A DNA stretch of 37,862 nt from a virus, in IMG/VR virus record IMGVR_UViG_3300044699_000041, positions 1 through 37,862 of that record. One strand, given 5' to 3'. Positions 9,585 to 18,744 of the stretch are shown here, in pieces. Positions within the stretch are counted from its first letter, which is position 1; every line of letters begins with the position of its first letter. The position numbers and the translations under genes are program-made. The notes beneath the pieces were generated by a model. It saw only the letters and a list, made by a program, of their open reading frames with translations, was not told where the DNA came from and did no database searches.

Positions 9585-10041
9585 ATGGCACATTTCTCAG
9601 GGTCGGCCAGCAAGCTGCACCCGACCAGCAACCACACGACCGCGCAGATCACGGTCGGAACGATCGTCCGGGACAACCTCGGCAACCAGTACATGTACGT
9701 CGGCGCGTCCGGCGTTGGTGCTGCTGCTCCCCGTCAAGCACGTTGGCGGCGACTTCTCGGCCTGCGTGGTCGGGACGGCCGCGGGCAACGTCCTCGGCGT
9801 GGCTGTCGCGGAGTTCCCGACGACCGGCTTCACCTACGGCTTCATCGGCATCAAGGGCACGCATCCCACGCTGGTTCCCTCGGGAACGTCAGCGGGCGCG
9901 ATGGTCGTGGGCGGCAACGGAACGACGGCGGTAGCAGCGGCTCCGTCCGGCACGTCCGCGGCCAACTTCCCGGTGAAGGTCGGCATCACGCGCGCGGCGG
10001 CTGCCAACGCGGGCACCGCGATCGACGTGTACTGGTTCTAA
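9585..10041 (+). CDS. Putative head decoration/cement protein (one frameshift)
   Basis: About 151 residues, from the ATG at 9585 behind AGGAG (9571-9575). It reads MAHFSGSASKLHPTSNHTTA then VGTIVRDNLGNQYMYVGASG, shifts frame near 9715, and continues VKHVGGDFSACVVGTAAGNVL to DVYWF and TAA at 10039-10041. It is small, Ala/Gly/Thr-rich and beta-type, lies directly after the coat gene, and has its own ribosome site and hairpins on both sides. All this suggests a highly expressed capsid-surface cement protein. The function is inferred from position; no diagnostic motif. Confidence 0.55.
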
Positions 10042-10072
10042 TCGCATCCCGCGGTTAGAGCATCGCAACCTC

Positions 10073-10106
10073 GGAGGGCTGGGAGTCCAAAATACCCCGG
10101 CCCTCC
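10073..10106 (+). promoter_or_regulatory. RNA hairpin after the decoration gene
   Basis: GGAGGGCTGGG (10073-10083) pairs with CCCGGCCCTCC (10096-10106) as an 11-bp stem with one G-U pair and a 12-base loop. It lies in the 87-base gap before the next gene. Like the hairpin after the capsid gene it has no U-tract. The two stems bracket the decoration gene, which points to transcript processing or protection from 3' decay. Confidence 0.65.
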
Positions 10107-10128
10107 ACTCCTTCCTGGAGACGGTCAG

Positions 10129-10560
10129 ATGGCGAAAGAAGAAGTCGGCACGGAGACACTGAAAGACCTCGTCGGCAGCGTTCGAGACTTGGCGGCGGCG
10201 GCGCAGAGAACGAAGGGTTCCACCTTATCGGCGTACCTCGAAAAGAACAAGCGCAAGGTGAAGCTCAAGCAACCGTTTCACCAGAACGGCGTGCTGATCC
10301 GAATCGACCAGCTGACCGACGAACAGGTCGAACTGGTCAATCAGCTGAAGCCGGGCCGGTACAACAGCAGGAAGTGGGAAATCGTCAAGCGCAGGGATCG
10401 GTCGATCGACTTCCGATACCCGAACAAGACGATCGAGCATCGGATGCAGACCGCGTCGCAGGCAGGTGACCTGACCGGAATGCTCAAGATGATCCTCACG
10501 GAAGCAGAGACGATCAAGGCACGACGCAAGGCTGGGGAAGACGTCGACGACGACTACTGA
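10129..10560 (+). CDS. Hypothetical protein, 143 aa
   Basis: Intact ORF from the ATG at 10129 (CTGGAG at 10114-10119 upstream). The N-terminal half is helical and basic (AYLEKNKRKVKLKQPF), the centre contains IRIDQLTDEQVELVNQLKPG and a beta-rich KWEIVKRRDRSIDFRYPN, and the C-terminus is acidic (DVDDDY). Position between decoration and adaptor genes suggests a virion or virion-assembly protein. No family recognised. Confidence 0.65.
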   Translation: MAKEEVGTETLKDLVGSVRDLAAAAQRTKGSTLSAYLEKNKRKVKLKQPFHQNGVLIRIDQLTDEQVELVNQLKPGRYNSRKWEIVKRRDRSIDFRYPNKTIEHRMQTASQAGDLTGMLKMILTEAETIKARRKAGEDVDDDY

Positions 10561-10581
10561 GAGAGATAGGGGGCGGTTCAG

Positions 10582-11260
10582 ATGACATTCTTGGAGCTAC
10601 AGGATCGCATCATGGACCGCCTCAACTTGTCTTCGGACGAGGCGCGCGAGCGGATCAAGGACTTCATCAACGAGCGTTACCGCAACCTCCAGACCAGCTG
10701 TGGCCTGTCGCGCGTCCGCAAGGGCACGATCGTCATGAGCACGGTCAACGCCCAGGCCGACTACACCCCGATCGTCGACGACGACGACGACACGCTGATC
10801 ATCATCAAGCCCCTCGGTCTGAAAATCGGCACCGGCGTGAACTTCCCGCCCCTCACGGAAATCACCATCGACGCCCTGCGCCGATCGCCTTCGGCCGACC
10901 CCGCCCGGCCGCACTCCTACATCGTGACGAACTACACCGCGGACGGCTGCACGATCAAGCTCTGGCCGACGCCGGGACGACATCTACGAAATCACCATCG
11001 ACGGACTGCTCCTCGGAACGGAACTGTCCGACGACGGTGACGTCCCGGCGTTCCCCGAGGACTTCCACGACGCGCTGATCTTTGGTGCGCTCGCCGACGA
11101 GTACGACCACTTCGACAAGCCAGGGCTCGCCACGAAGCAGGACAAGAAGTTCGACCGTCGCGTCAGCGAGCTGCGCTACTTCATCGCCAAGAGCAGCATG
11201 CTGGAGCGCGTCCAGGGCCGACGCATGGAAAGCGTGTGGTGGTGGAGGCCGGTGATCTAA
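10582..11260 (+). CDS. Head-tail adaptor-like protein (one frameshift)
   Basis: About 225 residues. It starts MTFLELQDRIMDRLNLSSDE, then ARERIKDFINERYRNLQTSC. The frame shifts near 10977 and resumes as DDIYEITIDGLLLGTELSDD to PVI and TAA at 11258-11260. The C-terminal half has the pattern FPEDFHDALIFGALADEYDH...DKKFDRRVSELR, seen in adaptor/connector proteins of podoviruses and related phages that bind beneath the portal. The gene order (capsid, decoration, adaptor, large tail protein) supports this. The identification is by pattern and context. Confidence 0.65.
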
Positions 11261-11261
11261 C

Positions 11262-13195
11262 GTGGCTGCAATCATCATCAACGATTGCACCGGCGGTGAG
11301 TCGGACATCCAGGCCAGCACGATCGCCCCGAACCAAGTAGCGATAGCCAGGACGTCGACTTCTACCGGACCAATCTGTTCAACCGCCGCAACGGCTCCGT
11401 CGTGGTGATCTCCGGCCTCGACGCCGAAGTCAACTCGATGGTTGTCTACAAGCCAGAAGACGCCGTCGGGGAACTGTGGACGCTCGACGAGGCAGGCTCG
11501 TGGATCAGCTACGACACCAGCTACGTCGGCACGGAGCACACCGCGGACCCGGTGGAATTCTTCTCCCCGGAGATCGCCACCGGCGCGACGCTGCATGGTA
11601 AGCTGTTCCTCGCGGCGCAAGTCGTTGGTGTGAATCGCCTCCACGTGTGGGACGGCTCCACGCTCCGGCGCACCGGGCTCGCGCCGCCTCCCGACCAGAC
11701 GTCCGGCACACCCTCGGGCACCGGCGACATGACCGGCCTGCGCTACTACCGCGCGCGCTACATCGTCATGGACGGCGACGAGATCCTCCGCCGGTCGGAG
11801 CCGAACGCGCAGCGTAGCTACGAGGAGCCCGGCACCGAGGCGGCGATCATCACGAAGCCCTCGCCCACCGACCCGTTCGAGGGTGAGACGCACTGGGAGC
11901 TGGAGGAGTCGGACGCGGAGTTCGGCGACTACTACCGCATCGCGACGATCCCGGTGGGGACGACCACCTACACCGACCAGATCCTGCGGCCCCAGGACAT
12001 CCCGAACGCGGACGGCGCCGTGCTGGCCGCGGACATCGGCGAATACTGGTTGCAGGGCAGTTATCGTTGGGTGATCGCGGACCGCGATAGGCTGATCGGC
12101 GCGGGCAACTTCGAGGACGACACCCAGGACGCTGCGGTCGAGTGGTCGGTGGTCGGCGACGACGTCAGCGGCGTCGGCAACGACGAGCGCCGCCCGACGA
12201 CGACGGTGAACCGCCTGGACCTGGACGGCAAGGAGAGCGGCCCGATCACGGGCATGTTCAACTACGACGGCCGGATCATCGTGTTCAAGCAGCACCGCAC
12301 CTACGAGCTGACGCACACTGGCATCCGGAAGAACGCCTACCTGCCGCGCGTGCTGTCGAACACCTACGGAGCGCTCCCGTTCAGCGTGATCGAGGGCGTC
12401 GACAGCCAGGGGCGTCCGGCGCTCTACTTCATGGACCCACACCTCGGCCCGATGGCGCTGACGGTGGCCGGGTTCAAGATCCTCGCGCCACACCTTCGCG
12501 ACAAGTTCTTCAGCGAAGTGAACCAGGATGCAACGCACATTGCGAACGGGACCTATCACTCCAGGCGAAATCAAGTATGGTGGCACCTCGCCGGTGTGCG
12601 GCGTTCCGCCCGTGGTTGCTGCCCACCCTCGGACACCTTGCCGACATGGCCGTCATTTCGGTGGGTGTACGATGTGCAGACAGGGGGCACCTCCTTCCAC
12701 GTGCTGCCGCGGCTCTGCCGTGCGGCGGCGTTCTGGCCGGACAAGCCGATCATCACCGCCGAGGGCGGCGGGCTCGTTCGTTGCGACGTCGATGGAGCGC
12801 CGGACGACTACGGCTACCCGTTCCGCGCCTACGTCCGCACCAGGGCGTTCGAGACGGGCAACCTGCTCGATCGTCTCGTCGTGCGCTCGTCGGTGATCGA
12901 GGGGCGGTCGATTCAGCTGTCGCCGACGCGCCGCCTCGGGTGCTACACGCCCAGCGGCGTGACGCTTGCGATTACGATCATTCGGGATTACGGGATCGAG
13001 CGCAAGAGCGCCGCCTTCAACCTGGATCAGGAAGCGCGCGAGGAATACGTAATCAAGCGGGTCGATAACTCCCGCATGGCGGAAGCGACAGCTGTGCAGG
13101 TCGAGATCGGCGACGCAGCCGCGGTGAGTCAGTCTCCGTGGGCGCTCTACCGTGTCGCGCTCCGCACGGATTCAAACGGGCCGAACGTGTCATGA
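11262..13195 (+). CDS. Large tail (nozzle/stabilisation-like) protein (one frameshift)
   Basis: About 644 residues. GTG at 11262 lies one base after the previous stop. The frame shifts near 11340 (N-terminus VAAIIINDCTGGESD, then VDFYRTNLFNRRNGSVVVIS). The body has repeated beta-blade features (LHVWDGSTLRRTGL, YYRARYIVMDGDE, YDGRIIVFKQHRTYELTHTG), which look like a beta-propeller, as in podoviral tail nozzle proteins. It also has the phrase LPFSVIEGVDSQGRPALYFM. It follows the adaptor directly, where the nozzle gene is expected. The segment at 12590-12660 has unusual Arg/Cys/Pro composition and may hide two compensating indels. Ends at TGA 13193-13195, overlapping the next ATG. Confidence 0.65.
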
Positions 13196-13740
13196 AGGTA
13201 AGTATCAATTGGCGGCACGAACTGCACGAGACGAACCCGGCGCTCGTCAAGGAATTCGACGCGACGCATAGCGCGATCGCGGCGTGGACGAACGAGGAGC
13301 ACGACGAGGATGGCAAGCACGGCGACGTGACGGCGCTGTCGGTTGACGTCGCGGGTTCGCACGACATCGGCGGACACGCCAACATGCACGCTGGGGTGGC
13401 TATGGCCGGAGCCATCAAGGTCGAGCTGACCGAAGATGTGGTCGAGTTCAGCCCGCCGGGGATCGACGCGGCGTACTTCGTGAAGGTCGTCCCCTCGGGC
13501 ACACGCAACGTGTCGGGCATCCAGGACGGTCCGCGGCTGACACCGCGCGCGGGTCGGAAGCTGTGGCTCAAGAACGCGGCGCCTAGTGGCGTCGGAGACA
13601 TCGTGCTAAAGCACGAGGACACAACGGCACGAGAGCCTTATCGGTTCGACCTGCCGGACGGTGTTGACATGACGATCTCGTCGTCGCGCAGCGTGCACCT
13701 CTACTACGACGACGAGGCGCGGCGCTGGACGACCCCTTGA
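13192..13740 (+). CDS. Putative tail-fibre-associated protein, 182 aa
   Basis: ATG at 13192 overlaps the preceding TGA (ATGA). It opens MKVSINWRHELHETNPALV and contains FDATHSAIAAWTNEEHDEDG, a 'W-T-N...H..DG.H' layout often seen in small virion proteins before fibres. The C-terminal half is beta-rich (KLWLKNAAPSGVGDIVLKHE, RSVHLYYDDEARRW). Intact. It probably assembles on the tail or fibre base; the precise role is unknown. Confidence 0.55.
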   Translation: MKVSINWRHELHETNPALVKEFDATHSAIAAWTNEEHDEDGKHGDVTALSVDVAGSHDIGGHANMHAGVAMAGAIKVELTEDVVEFSPPGIDAAYFVKVVPSGTRNVSGIQDGPRLTPRAGRKLWLKNAAPSGVGDIVLKHEDTTAREPYRFDLPDGVDMTISSSRSVHLYYDDEARRWTTP

Positions 13741-13748
13741 GGTGAAGC

Positions 13749-14804
13749 ATGATCAGGTTTGTTGATTCATTCGCACACATGACGTCCGCGGACGTGCTGA
13801 AGAAGTGGACGAACATCTACCCAGGTGATGGCGCGCAGTCGATTCTCGCCACCTCGGGCCGCTGCTCGGATCCGTGTCTGCAGCTTACGTCGACGGCGAT
13901 CCTCTACAAGGGCATCCAGAAGCACGCCTCCGCAGGCGTGAAGCGTGGCTTCGTCGGGTTCGCGTACAAGAACGTCAGCATGCTGGGCGGCACGTCGTTC
14001 TTCAGCGTTGGCAACGGCTCCAGCCCGGAGTTTTCGCTGACCCTGACTGACGACGGTGCGATCCACGTCAAGGACGAGGACTCGGTCGACCAGACCGTGT
14101 CGGCCCCGGCCGTCATGAACAGCAACGGCTGGTACTACGTCGAGGTGGGATGGACGCAGGACGCCGCGGCGAGCCGCATCACGGTCAAGGTCAACGGGAT
14201 CACCGTGATCAACAACGTGCTGGTCGACTTCACAGTCACGCTGCACCCCACGCTGGACAACGAGTGGACGTACTTCGCGCTGGAGTGCTCGGCGAACGCG
14301 ACAAACTACTTCGGGCACGTCTACTGCTGCGACGACTACGACGACACGCTGCTCCCGGCGACCAACACGTTCCTCGGGGACGTGCGAGTCCAATACCTGC
14401 GGCCGACGACGAACGGCGCGCACACGGATTGGACGGTGAGCGGCGGCGGGTCGCACGCCAACGCGGTGGACAAGGACGCGGCCTCGGACGGCACGACGCC
14501 GAAGATCACCAGTTCGACCGTATCGAACGTCGACACGAATATCTACGAGGACCCGGTCTACACCAGCGGGACGTGCTACGGCGTGCAGTTCAACATCCTC
14601 TGCGAGAAGGACGCGGCCGGACCGCGGACGATCGCGCCGGTGGTGCTCCAGGGAGGCGTGCCCGCCTCGGGTGTCGCCCAGGCGCCGTCACTCGGCACGA
14701 AGGAATACAAGATCCAAATGTTCGATCGGAACCCGATCACCGGCGTCGCCTGGAGCTACTCCGAGGTGGCGGGTGACCAGTACGGTGTGGAGGTCGCAGG
14801 CTAA
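13749..14804 (+). CDS. Fibre/receptor-binding-like protein, 351 aa
   Basis: Intact, from the ATG at 13749. It begins MIRFVDSFAHMTSADVLKKW, a pattern typical of concanavalin/LamG-like phage structural proteins ('F.DSF.H.....KW'). The lectin-like core includes KRGFVGFAYKNVSMLGGTSF, NGWYYVEVGWTQDAAASRIT and VKVNGITVINN. The C-terminus (KEYKIQMFDRNPITGVAWSY) is another common fibre motif. A role in host-surface binding or decoration is inferred. First of several consecutive fibre-like genes; its TAA overlaps the next ATG. Confidence 0.6.
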   Translation: MIRFVDSFAHMTSADVLKKWTNIYPGDGAQSILATSGRCSDPCLQLTSTAILYKGIQKHASAGVKRGFVGFAYKNVSMLGGTSFFSVGNGSSPEFSLTLTDDGAIHVKDEDSVDQTVSAPAVMNSNGWYYVEVGWTQDAAASRITVKVNGITVINNVLVDFTVTLHPTLDNEWTYFALECSANATNYFGHVYCCDDYDDTLLPATNTFLGDVRVQYLRPTTNGAHTDWTVSGGGSHANAVDKDAASDGTTPKITSSTVSNVDTNIYEDPVYTSGTCYGVQFNILCEKDAAGPRTIAPVVLQGGVPASGVAQAPSLGTKEYKIQMFDRNPITGVAWSYSEVAGDQYGVEVAG

Positions 14805-15211
14805 TGTCACTCAATCCTAAACTTGCAAACGCCCAGGCGAACCGCGCCGCGGACGCGGTCTGCGCGCGGCTCAACAGCGGCTACCTCCGCATCTACGATG
14901 GCGCGCAGCCCGCAACTGCAGACACCGCCCTCGGGTCACAAGTGCTCCTCGCGGAGCTGCGCTTCAACGCGACGGCCTTCGGCGCTGCGGTCGCGGGCGT
15001 CGCCGCGGCGAACGCCATCACCGCTGACACCGACGCGAACGCCAACGGCACCGCGACGTGGTTCCGCGCGCTCGAATCGGACGGCTCGACCGTCGTGTTC
15101 GACGGCTCGGTCGGCACTGGCACCAACGACCTCGTGCTCGACTCCACGACGGTGACCCTGCACGGCACCGTCACCGTGTCCGCGTTCAATTACACACAGC
15201 AAAAATCATGA
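14804..15211 (+). CDS. Conserved phage structural protein, 135 aa
   Basis: ATG at 14804 overlaps the previous stop. It has the recognisable pattern LNSGYLRIYDGAQPATADTA...LLAELRFN...ATWFRALESDGSTVVFDGSVG, shared by many phage virion proteins of about 130 residues found among tail genes; their exact role is not established. Entirely beta-type, Ala/Thr-rich, intact. Overlaps the next ATG at 15208 by four bases. Confidence 0.65.
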   Translation: MSLNPKLANAQANRAADAVCARLNSGYLRIYDGAQPATADTALGSQVLLAELRFNATAFGAAVAGVAAANAITADTDANANGTATWFRALESDGSTVVFDGSVGTGTNDLVLDSTTVTLHGTVTVSAFNYTQQKS

Positions 15212-15807
15212 GCGTATCACTCGCGAAAACAGTCAACCAGACGCTCCTCGCGCTCCAAGCGCTCTCCAGCAACACGGTGGTTATTGGCAGCGCGGTGGAC
15301 GTCTCCACGAAGTTCTCCGCTTTCATTGGCATCCACTTCGGTCGCGCGACCGCGTCCGCGCTGACCACCGGCGCCAAGGTCCGCATCGAAGGTTCGATGA
15401 AGTCGAGTGGCGACGGGCACTGGTACGTTCTGGCCGAGTTCCAGTCGGCGATCGCCGCGGCGGAGTCCGAGGCGGTCAGCGGCACGGTCAACGCTGGCAC
15501 CAACGTGGTGACGGTGGCGTCGACGACCAACCTGACACAGGGGGACCTCGTCTACATCAAGAACACCACGATCGGCAACTCCGAGTGGGGCCGGGTCAAG
15601 TCGATCAGTGCGAACGTGTCGATCACCCTGGAGGACAACCTCGTGAACGCGCAGACCGGCAGCACGATCTACGACAACGCCGAACTGTGGACAGCCTACC
15701 TTGACTTGGCAGCGGTCACCCGTATACGCGCCGTCGCGGACTTCTCCGGGACGGGGCAGGCGTGCGACGTCGAAGCGCTGATGGTGACTGCGGATAGCAT
15801 AGGGTAA
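15208..15807 (+). CDS. Hypothetical virion protein, 199 aa
   Basis: ATG at 15208 overlaps the preceding TGA. The protein is beta-rich and Thr/Ser/Ala-rich. It holds a GTVNAGTNVVTVASTTNLTQ...GDLVYIKNTTIGNSEWGRV segment, a barrel-like repeat found in fibre and virion-decoration proteins. Intact. Likely part of the tail-fibre group; no specific function recognised. Confidence 0.55.
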   Translation: MSVSLAKTVNQTLLALQALSSNTVVIGSAVDVSTKFSAFIGIHFGRATASALTTGAKVRIEGSMKSSGDGHWYVLAEFQSAIAAAESEAVSGTVNAGTNVVTVASTTNLTQGDLVYIKNTTIGNSEWGRVKSISANVSITLEDNLVNAQTGSTIYDNAELWTAYLDLAAVTRIRAVADFSGTGQACDVEALMVTADSIG

Positions 15808-15811
15808 TCAC

Positions 15812-17143
15812 GTGGCTTTCGCCAACAAACCTCGCGCGGGCACCCGACCGCGGAGTACCCACCCTCACGCCGCAGGTCTGCGTCATGCCTTCGTGATGAA
15901 CGAAGGCAACGGCCGAATCACGACCGACATCGTCGGCGGGGTTCAACTCGGGTGGAATCCGTCCGCCGCGGCCTACCAGCAGCGGTGGGGCTCCAACGCC
16001 TGGGGTCCCACGATCGAGATGACGACCACTACGACGGGGTTGATCCTGCTCCCAGGACGCCTCCCGTTCGGACGGTGGTCCGACGTCGCCTCCGAGGTCA
16101 ACAAGCCATTCACTGTCGTGGTCGGCGTCACGCAGACGTCCGGGAACCAGTCCGGCTACCGGAACATCTGGGCGCAGCAGGGCTCGCTGGGGCTCTACCT
16201 CAATGGTGGCAAGATCGAATGGTATAACACCACCACGTCACGGCAGACCCTGACGCCCGACGTTCCGCACATCATCAGCGTCACCTGTGCGGGTCCCAAC
16301 ACTGGCGCGAACTTTGGCACCGGCGAGTTTGAATACCACATCGACGGACGGCTGGACTGCATCAACAACGCGACGACATGGGGCACCCGCTGGATCGCCA
16401 ACCAGCTGACTTGCGGGAACGACACGTTCTCGGAGCAGCTGATCGGGAGCGTGTCGTTCATCTACGTCTACGACCGCTACATCGGCGACGGCACGCAGAC
16501 CGCCGCGGCGTACGACCTGCAACCGACCGGCGCGCGCGGGGAAATGGCGTCGCTGCATGCGGACCCGTTCGACATGTTCCGCCCGGCGATGAAGTACTGG
16601 ATCATGGGTGCGACGGTCGCGCTGACCGTGCATGGCTCGGGCTCGGAGACGTTCCAGCACCCGCTGCTGAGCGCGACGGGCCTCTCGGTGACGAATCTGC
16701 ACGGCACCGCGGCTGAGATATTTTCACACCCATTGCTGAGTGGCGCTGGGACGTCTGTATCGAATCTGGTCGGCTCGGCGGCGCTGAGCATCGGCCATCC
16801 GACTCTGGCGGGCACCGGACTGTATTGGGACCTGACAACGATCAGCGTCTACCAGTCCGCGGTTGAGGTCACAGAGCAGACCGACCCGAACGCGATCGTC
16901 ACGCAGGTCGCAGCTGAGGTGGCGGAGCAGAAGACACCAGCGGCGGTCGTCACGCAGGTCGCGGCCGAGGTGGCGGAGCAGAAGGCACTGAACAAGGCCG
17001 TCGTCACGCAGGTGGCAGTCGAGGCGGTGTTCGCGTTCACGCAGTGCGCGGCGGAGATCCCGCCGGGCGTCTACGACTTCGATCAGTGCGAGGACTGGCC
17101 CTCGCAGGAGATCGTTCCGGGCACAGACCCGTTGGTACCGTAA
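15812..17143 (+). CDS. LamG-like fibre protein with two internal repeat arrays, 443 aa
   Basis: GTG start at 15812. Residues about 20-230 look like a LamG/concanavalin lectin domain (GLRHAFVMNEGNGRITTDIV, GLYLNGGKIEWYN, YHIDGRLDCINN). Residues about 273-338 are three copies of a roughly 22-residue unit built on 'HPLLSATGLSVTNL' (copy 2 SHPLLSGAGTSVSNL, copy 3 GHPTLAGTGLYWDL). Residues about 345-410 repeat a 17-18-residue VTQVAAEVAEQK unit. The C-terminus, YDFDQCEDWPSQEIVPGTDP, is shared in pattern with the next protein. Such repeats suggest a shaft joined to an attachment tag. Intact; TAA overlaps the next ATG. Confidence 0.65.
   Translation: MAFANKPRAGTRPRSTHPHAAGLRHAFVMNEGNGRITTDIVGGVQLGWNPSAAAYQQRWGSNAWGPTIEMTTTTTGLILLPGRLPFGRWSDVASEVNKPFTVVVGVTQTSGNQSGYRNIWAQQGSLGLYLNGGKIEWYNTTTSRQTLTPDVPHIISVTCAGPNTGANFGTGEFEYHIDGRLDCINNATTWGTRWIANQLTCGNDTFSEQLIGSVSFIYVYDRYIGDGTQTAAAYDLQPTGARGEMASLHADPFDMFRPAMKYWIMGATVALTVHGSGSETFQHPLLSATGLSVTNLHGTAAEIFSHPLLSGAGTSVSNLVGSAALSIGHPTLAGTGLYWDLTTISVYQSAVEVTEQTDPNAIVTQVAAEVAEQKTPAAVVTQVAAEVAEQKALNKAVVTQVAVEAVFAFTQCAAEIPPGVYDFDQCEDWPSQEIVPGTDPLVP
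16629..16826 (+). repeat. Three degenerate 66-69-bp coding repeats
   Basis: Units at about 16629-16697, 16698-16766 and 16767-16826 encode '(G)xxxxxxHPLLSxxGxSVxNL'-type segments. The protein is better conserved than the DNA, so selection on a repeated beta structure is likely. Confidence 0.65.
16898..17038 (+). repeat. Tandem 51-54-bp coding repeats (VTQVAAEVAEQ)
   Basis: Units start at 16898, 16949 and 17003 with GTCACGCAGGT, spaced 51 and 54 bases apart; a weaker unit precedes them. Units one and two both encode VTQVAAEVAEQK with only a few synonymous changes, indicating recent duplication. The heptad-like Val/Ala spacing could form a beta-helix or coiled rod. Confidence 0.7.
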
Positions 17144-18744
17144 TGGCACACTATCGAGGCATTTTCGGATTCGAGGGCGGCGACGCGTCCGGGGTGACGC
17201 TCACCGGCGGCAGCGTCACAGCGCTGGCGGCGCGCACGGGCGGCAGTGCGTACGGGTTCCGGAACACGGTCAACGGCGGCGTCGGACAGCTGCCGATCCT
17301 CGTGCCGTCCACGGGGCTGTCCTACGGCGACAACTACGACGTCAAGCTGCGCGTGCACTTCCGCGTGAACGCCTACCCTGGCACCACCAACACCCAGGTG
17401 TTCCGCATGGGCTCCAACGTCGGGAGCACGCCTGCGCTGCAGATGGACACTTCGGGACACATACGGTTCCTCGCGCGCGGGAGTCTCACAACCGGCTACA
17501 GCACGGACCCGCTGACGATCGGGGAATACTACCAAGCGGACGTCCGTTGCTACGGCTACGTCGGCGACGGCACGAACGCTGGGCGCCGGAAGGAGACCAT
17601 CAAGGTCTACGACTCCAACGGCGTGTTGGTGTTCTCCGCGGGGAACCCGGTCCAGTCGGACGGCACACACGCGACGATCACGCCCGCCCTCGGCGATTAT
17701 GGTGGCCCGGCTGGAGACGGCAGCACCTGCTCGGTGGCGAAGGTGACTCAAGGCAAAGTCATTGTGGGTCCCGGATTCGCCGGGATCTCCGCAGGCTGGG
17801 TCAAAGCCTACGAGCACACGGGGGCGACCCTCGTGATCCACGGTGTCAACTTCACCGGCTTCCCGCCCGCCTCGGCCAGCTACTTTCAGACGGACTGGAC
17901 GGCGGACGGTGTGAGCGAGAACACCACAGTTGTGAAAGACGCATGCGACTTCCCCGCGAACTTCGCCGGGCACATGCACGAGACCGGCGAACTCTACCCG
18001 TTCTACTCCGGGATCGATGAACACGGGGACTACACCTGGGAGGACATCGGCACGTTTCGCCTCCAGACCGCGCAGCAGCTGGACATGGCGACGGTGCTCC
18101 TCGGCAGCGACGCGAATGTCACACGGAACTTCGACTACGACGACCTGTGGTTCGACGTGAAGATCGGCGACGACGTGGATGGCAGCCCGTCGTTCCCGTC
18201 CGGCACGCACATCACGCGCAACGACGTGACGGGCCAGGGACCCTCCGACCAGTTCAGCCCAGCGAGTGCATACAACCGGATCTCCGAGGTGCCCCTCGGG
18301 TCAAATACGATCGCGGGCACGTACGGACAGGCCACCGACTACACGCACCAGCAGATCGACGGGTCGGTCCCGAAGATCGAGCACGTGCGCGTCTACATGA
18401 ACGCGCTGGACAGCGGCGGCGCGGGCGACCACTACGTGCTGTTCGCCGGGGTGCAGTATGACGTGGTAGCGGGCGCGTCGATCGCGGCGGGCTCCGGCAC
18501 GATCGTGGCGGACCGCATCGGCGACATGGCGCGGCAGAATTTCAACGAGGCGACGGTTGGCGCCCAGAACAACGAGTCCGGGCACACGCTGACGATCGGC
18601 AACATCTACATGGAGGTGCTGAACGCCCCGTCGGTCGTGATTGCACCGTTCTATTTCGATACATGCACGGAGTGGCCGTCTCAGGAAGTGGACCCCGGAA
18701 CCGACCCCCTGAGCCCGGTCGACTCACTGTTCGAGGAATGCTAA
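17143..18744 (+). CDS. Fibre/receptor-binding-like protein, 533 aa
   Basis: ATG at 17143 overlaps the previous TAA. It begins MAHYRGIFGFEGGDASGVTL. The first about 230 residues are lectin-like (VKLRVHFRVNAYPGTTNTQV, LQMDTSGHIRFLARGSL, GRRKETIKVYDSNGV). The middle (FQTDWTADGVSENTTVV, NFDYDDLWFDVKIGDDVDGS) is another beta domain. The end has FYFDTCTEWPSQEVDPGTDP, nearly the same tag as its upstream neighbour, then an extra EEC tail. Intact. It ends the fibre block; the candidate promoter at 18743 overlaps its last codon. Confidence 0.6.
   Translation: MAHYRGIFGFEGGDASGVTLTGGSVTALAARTGGSAYGFRNTVNGGVGQLPILVPSTGLSYGDNYDVKLRVHFRVNAYPGTTNTQVFRMGSNVGSTPALQMDTSGHIRFLARGSLTTGYSTDPLTIGEYYQADVRCYGYVGDGTNAGRRKETIKVYDSNGVLVFSAGNPVQSDGTHATITPALGDYGGPAGDGSTCSVAKVTQGKVIVGPGFAGISAGWVKAYEHTGATLVIHGVNFTGFPPASASYFQTDWTADGVSENTTVVKDACDFPANFAGHMHETGELYPFYSGIDEHGDYTWEDIGTFRLQTAQQLDMATVLLGSDANVTRNFDYDDLWFDVKIGDDVDGSPSFPSGTHITRNDVTGQGPSDQFSPASAYNRISEVPLGSNTIAGTYGQATDYTHQQIDGSVPKIEHVRVYMNALDSGGAGDHYVLFAGVQYDVVAGASIAAGSGTIVADRIGDMARQNFNEATVGAQNNESGHTLTIGNIYMEVLNAPSVVIAPFYFDTCTEWPSQEVDPGTDPLSPVDSLFEEC

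Noticed and set aside
10955-12586. 543-codon open frame on the - strand
   Set aside because: Antisense to the adaptor and large tail genes; Arg/Val/Asp-biased composition typical of a GC-rich shadow frame.
17083-18210. 375-codon open frame on the - strand
   Set aside because: Antisense to the intact 533-residue fibre gene; shadow frame.
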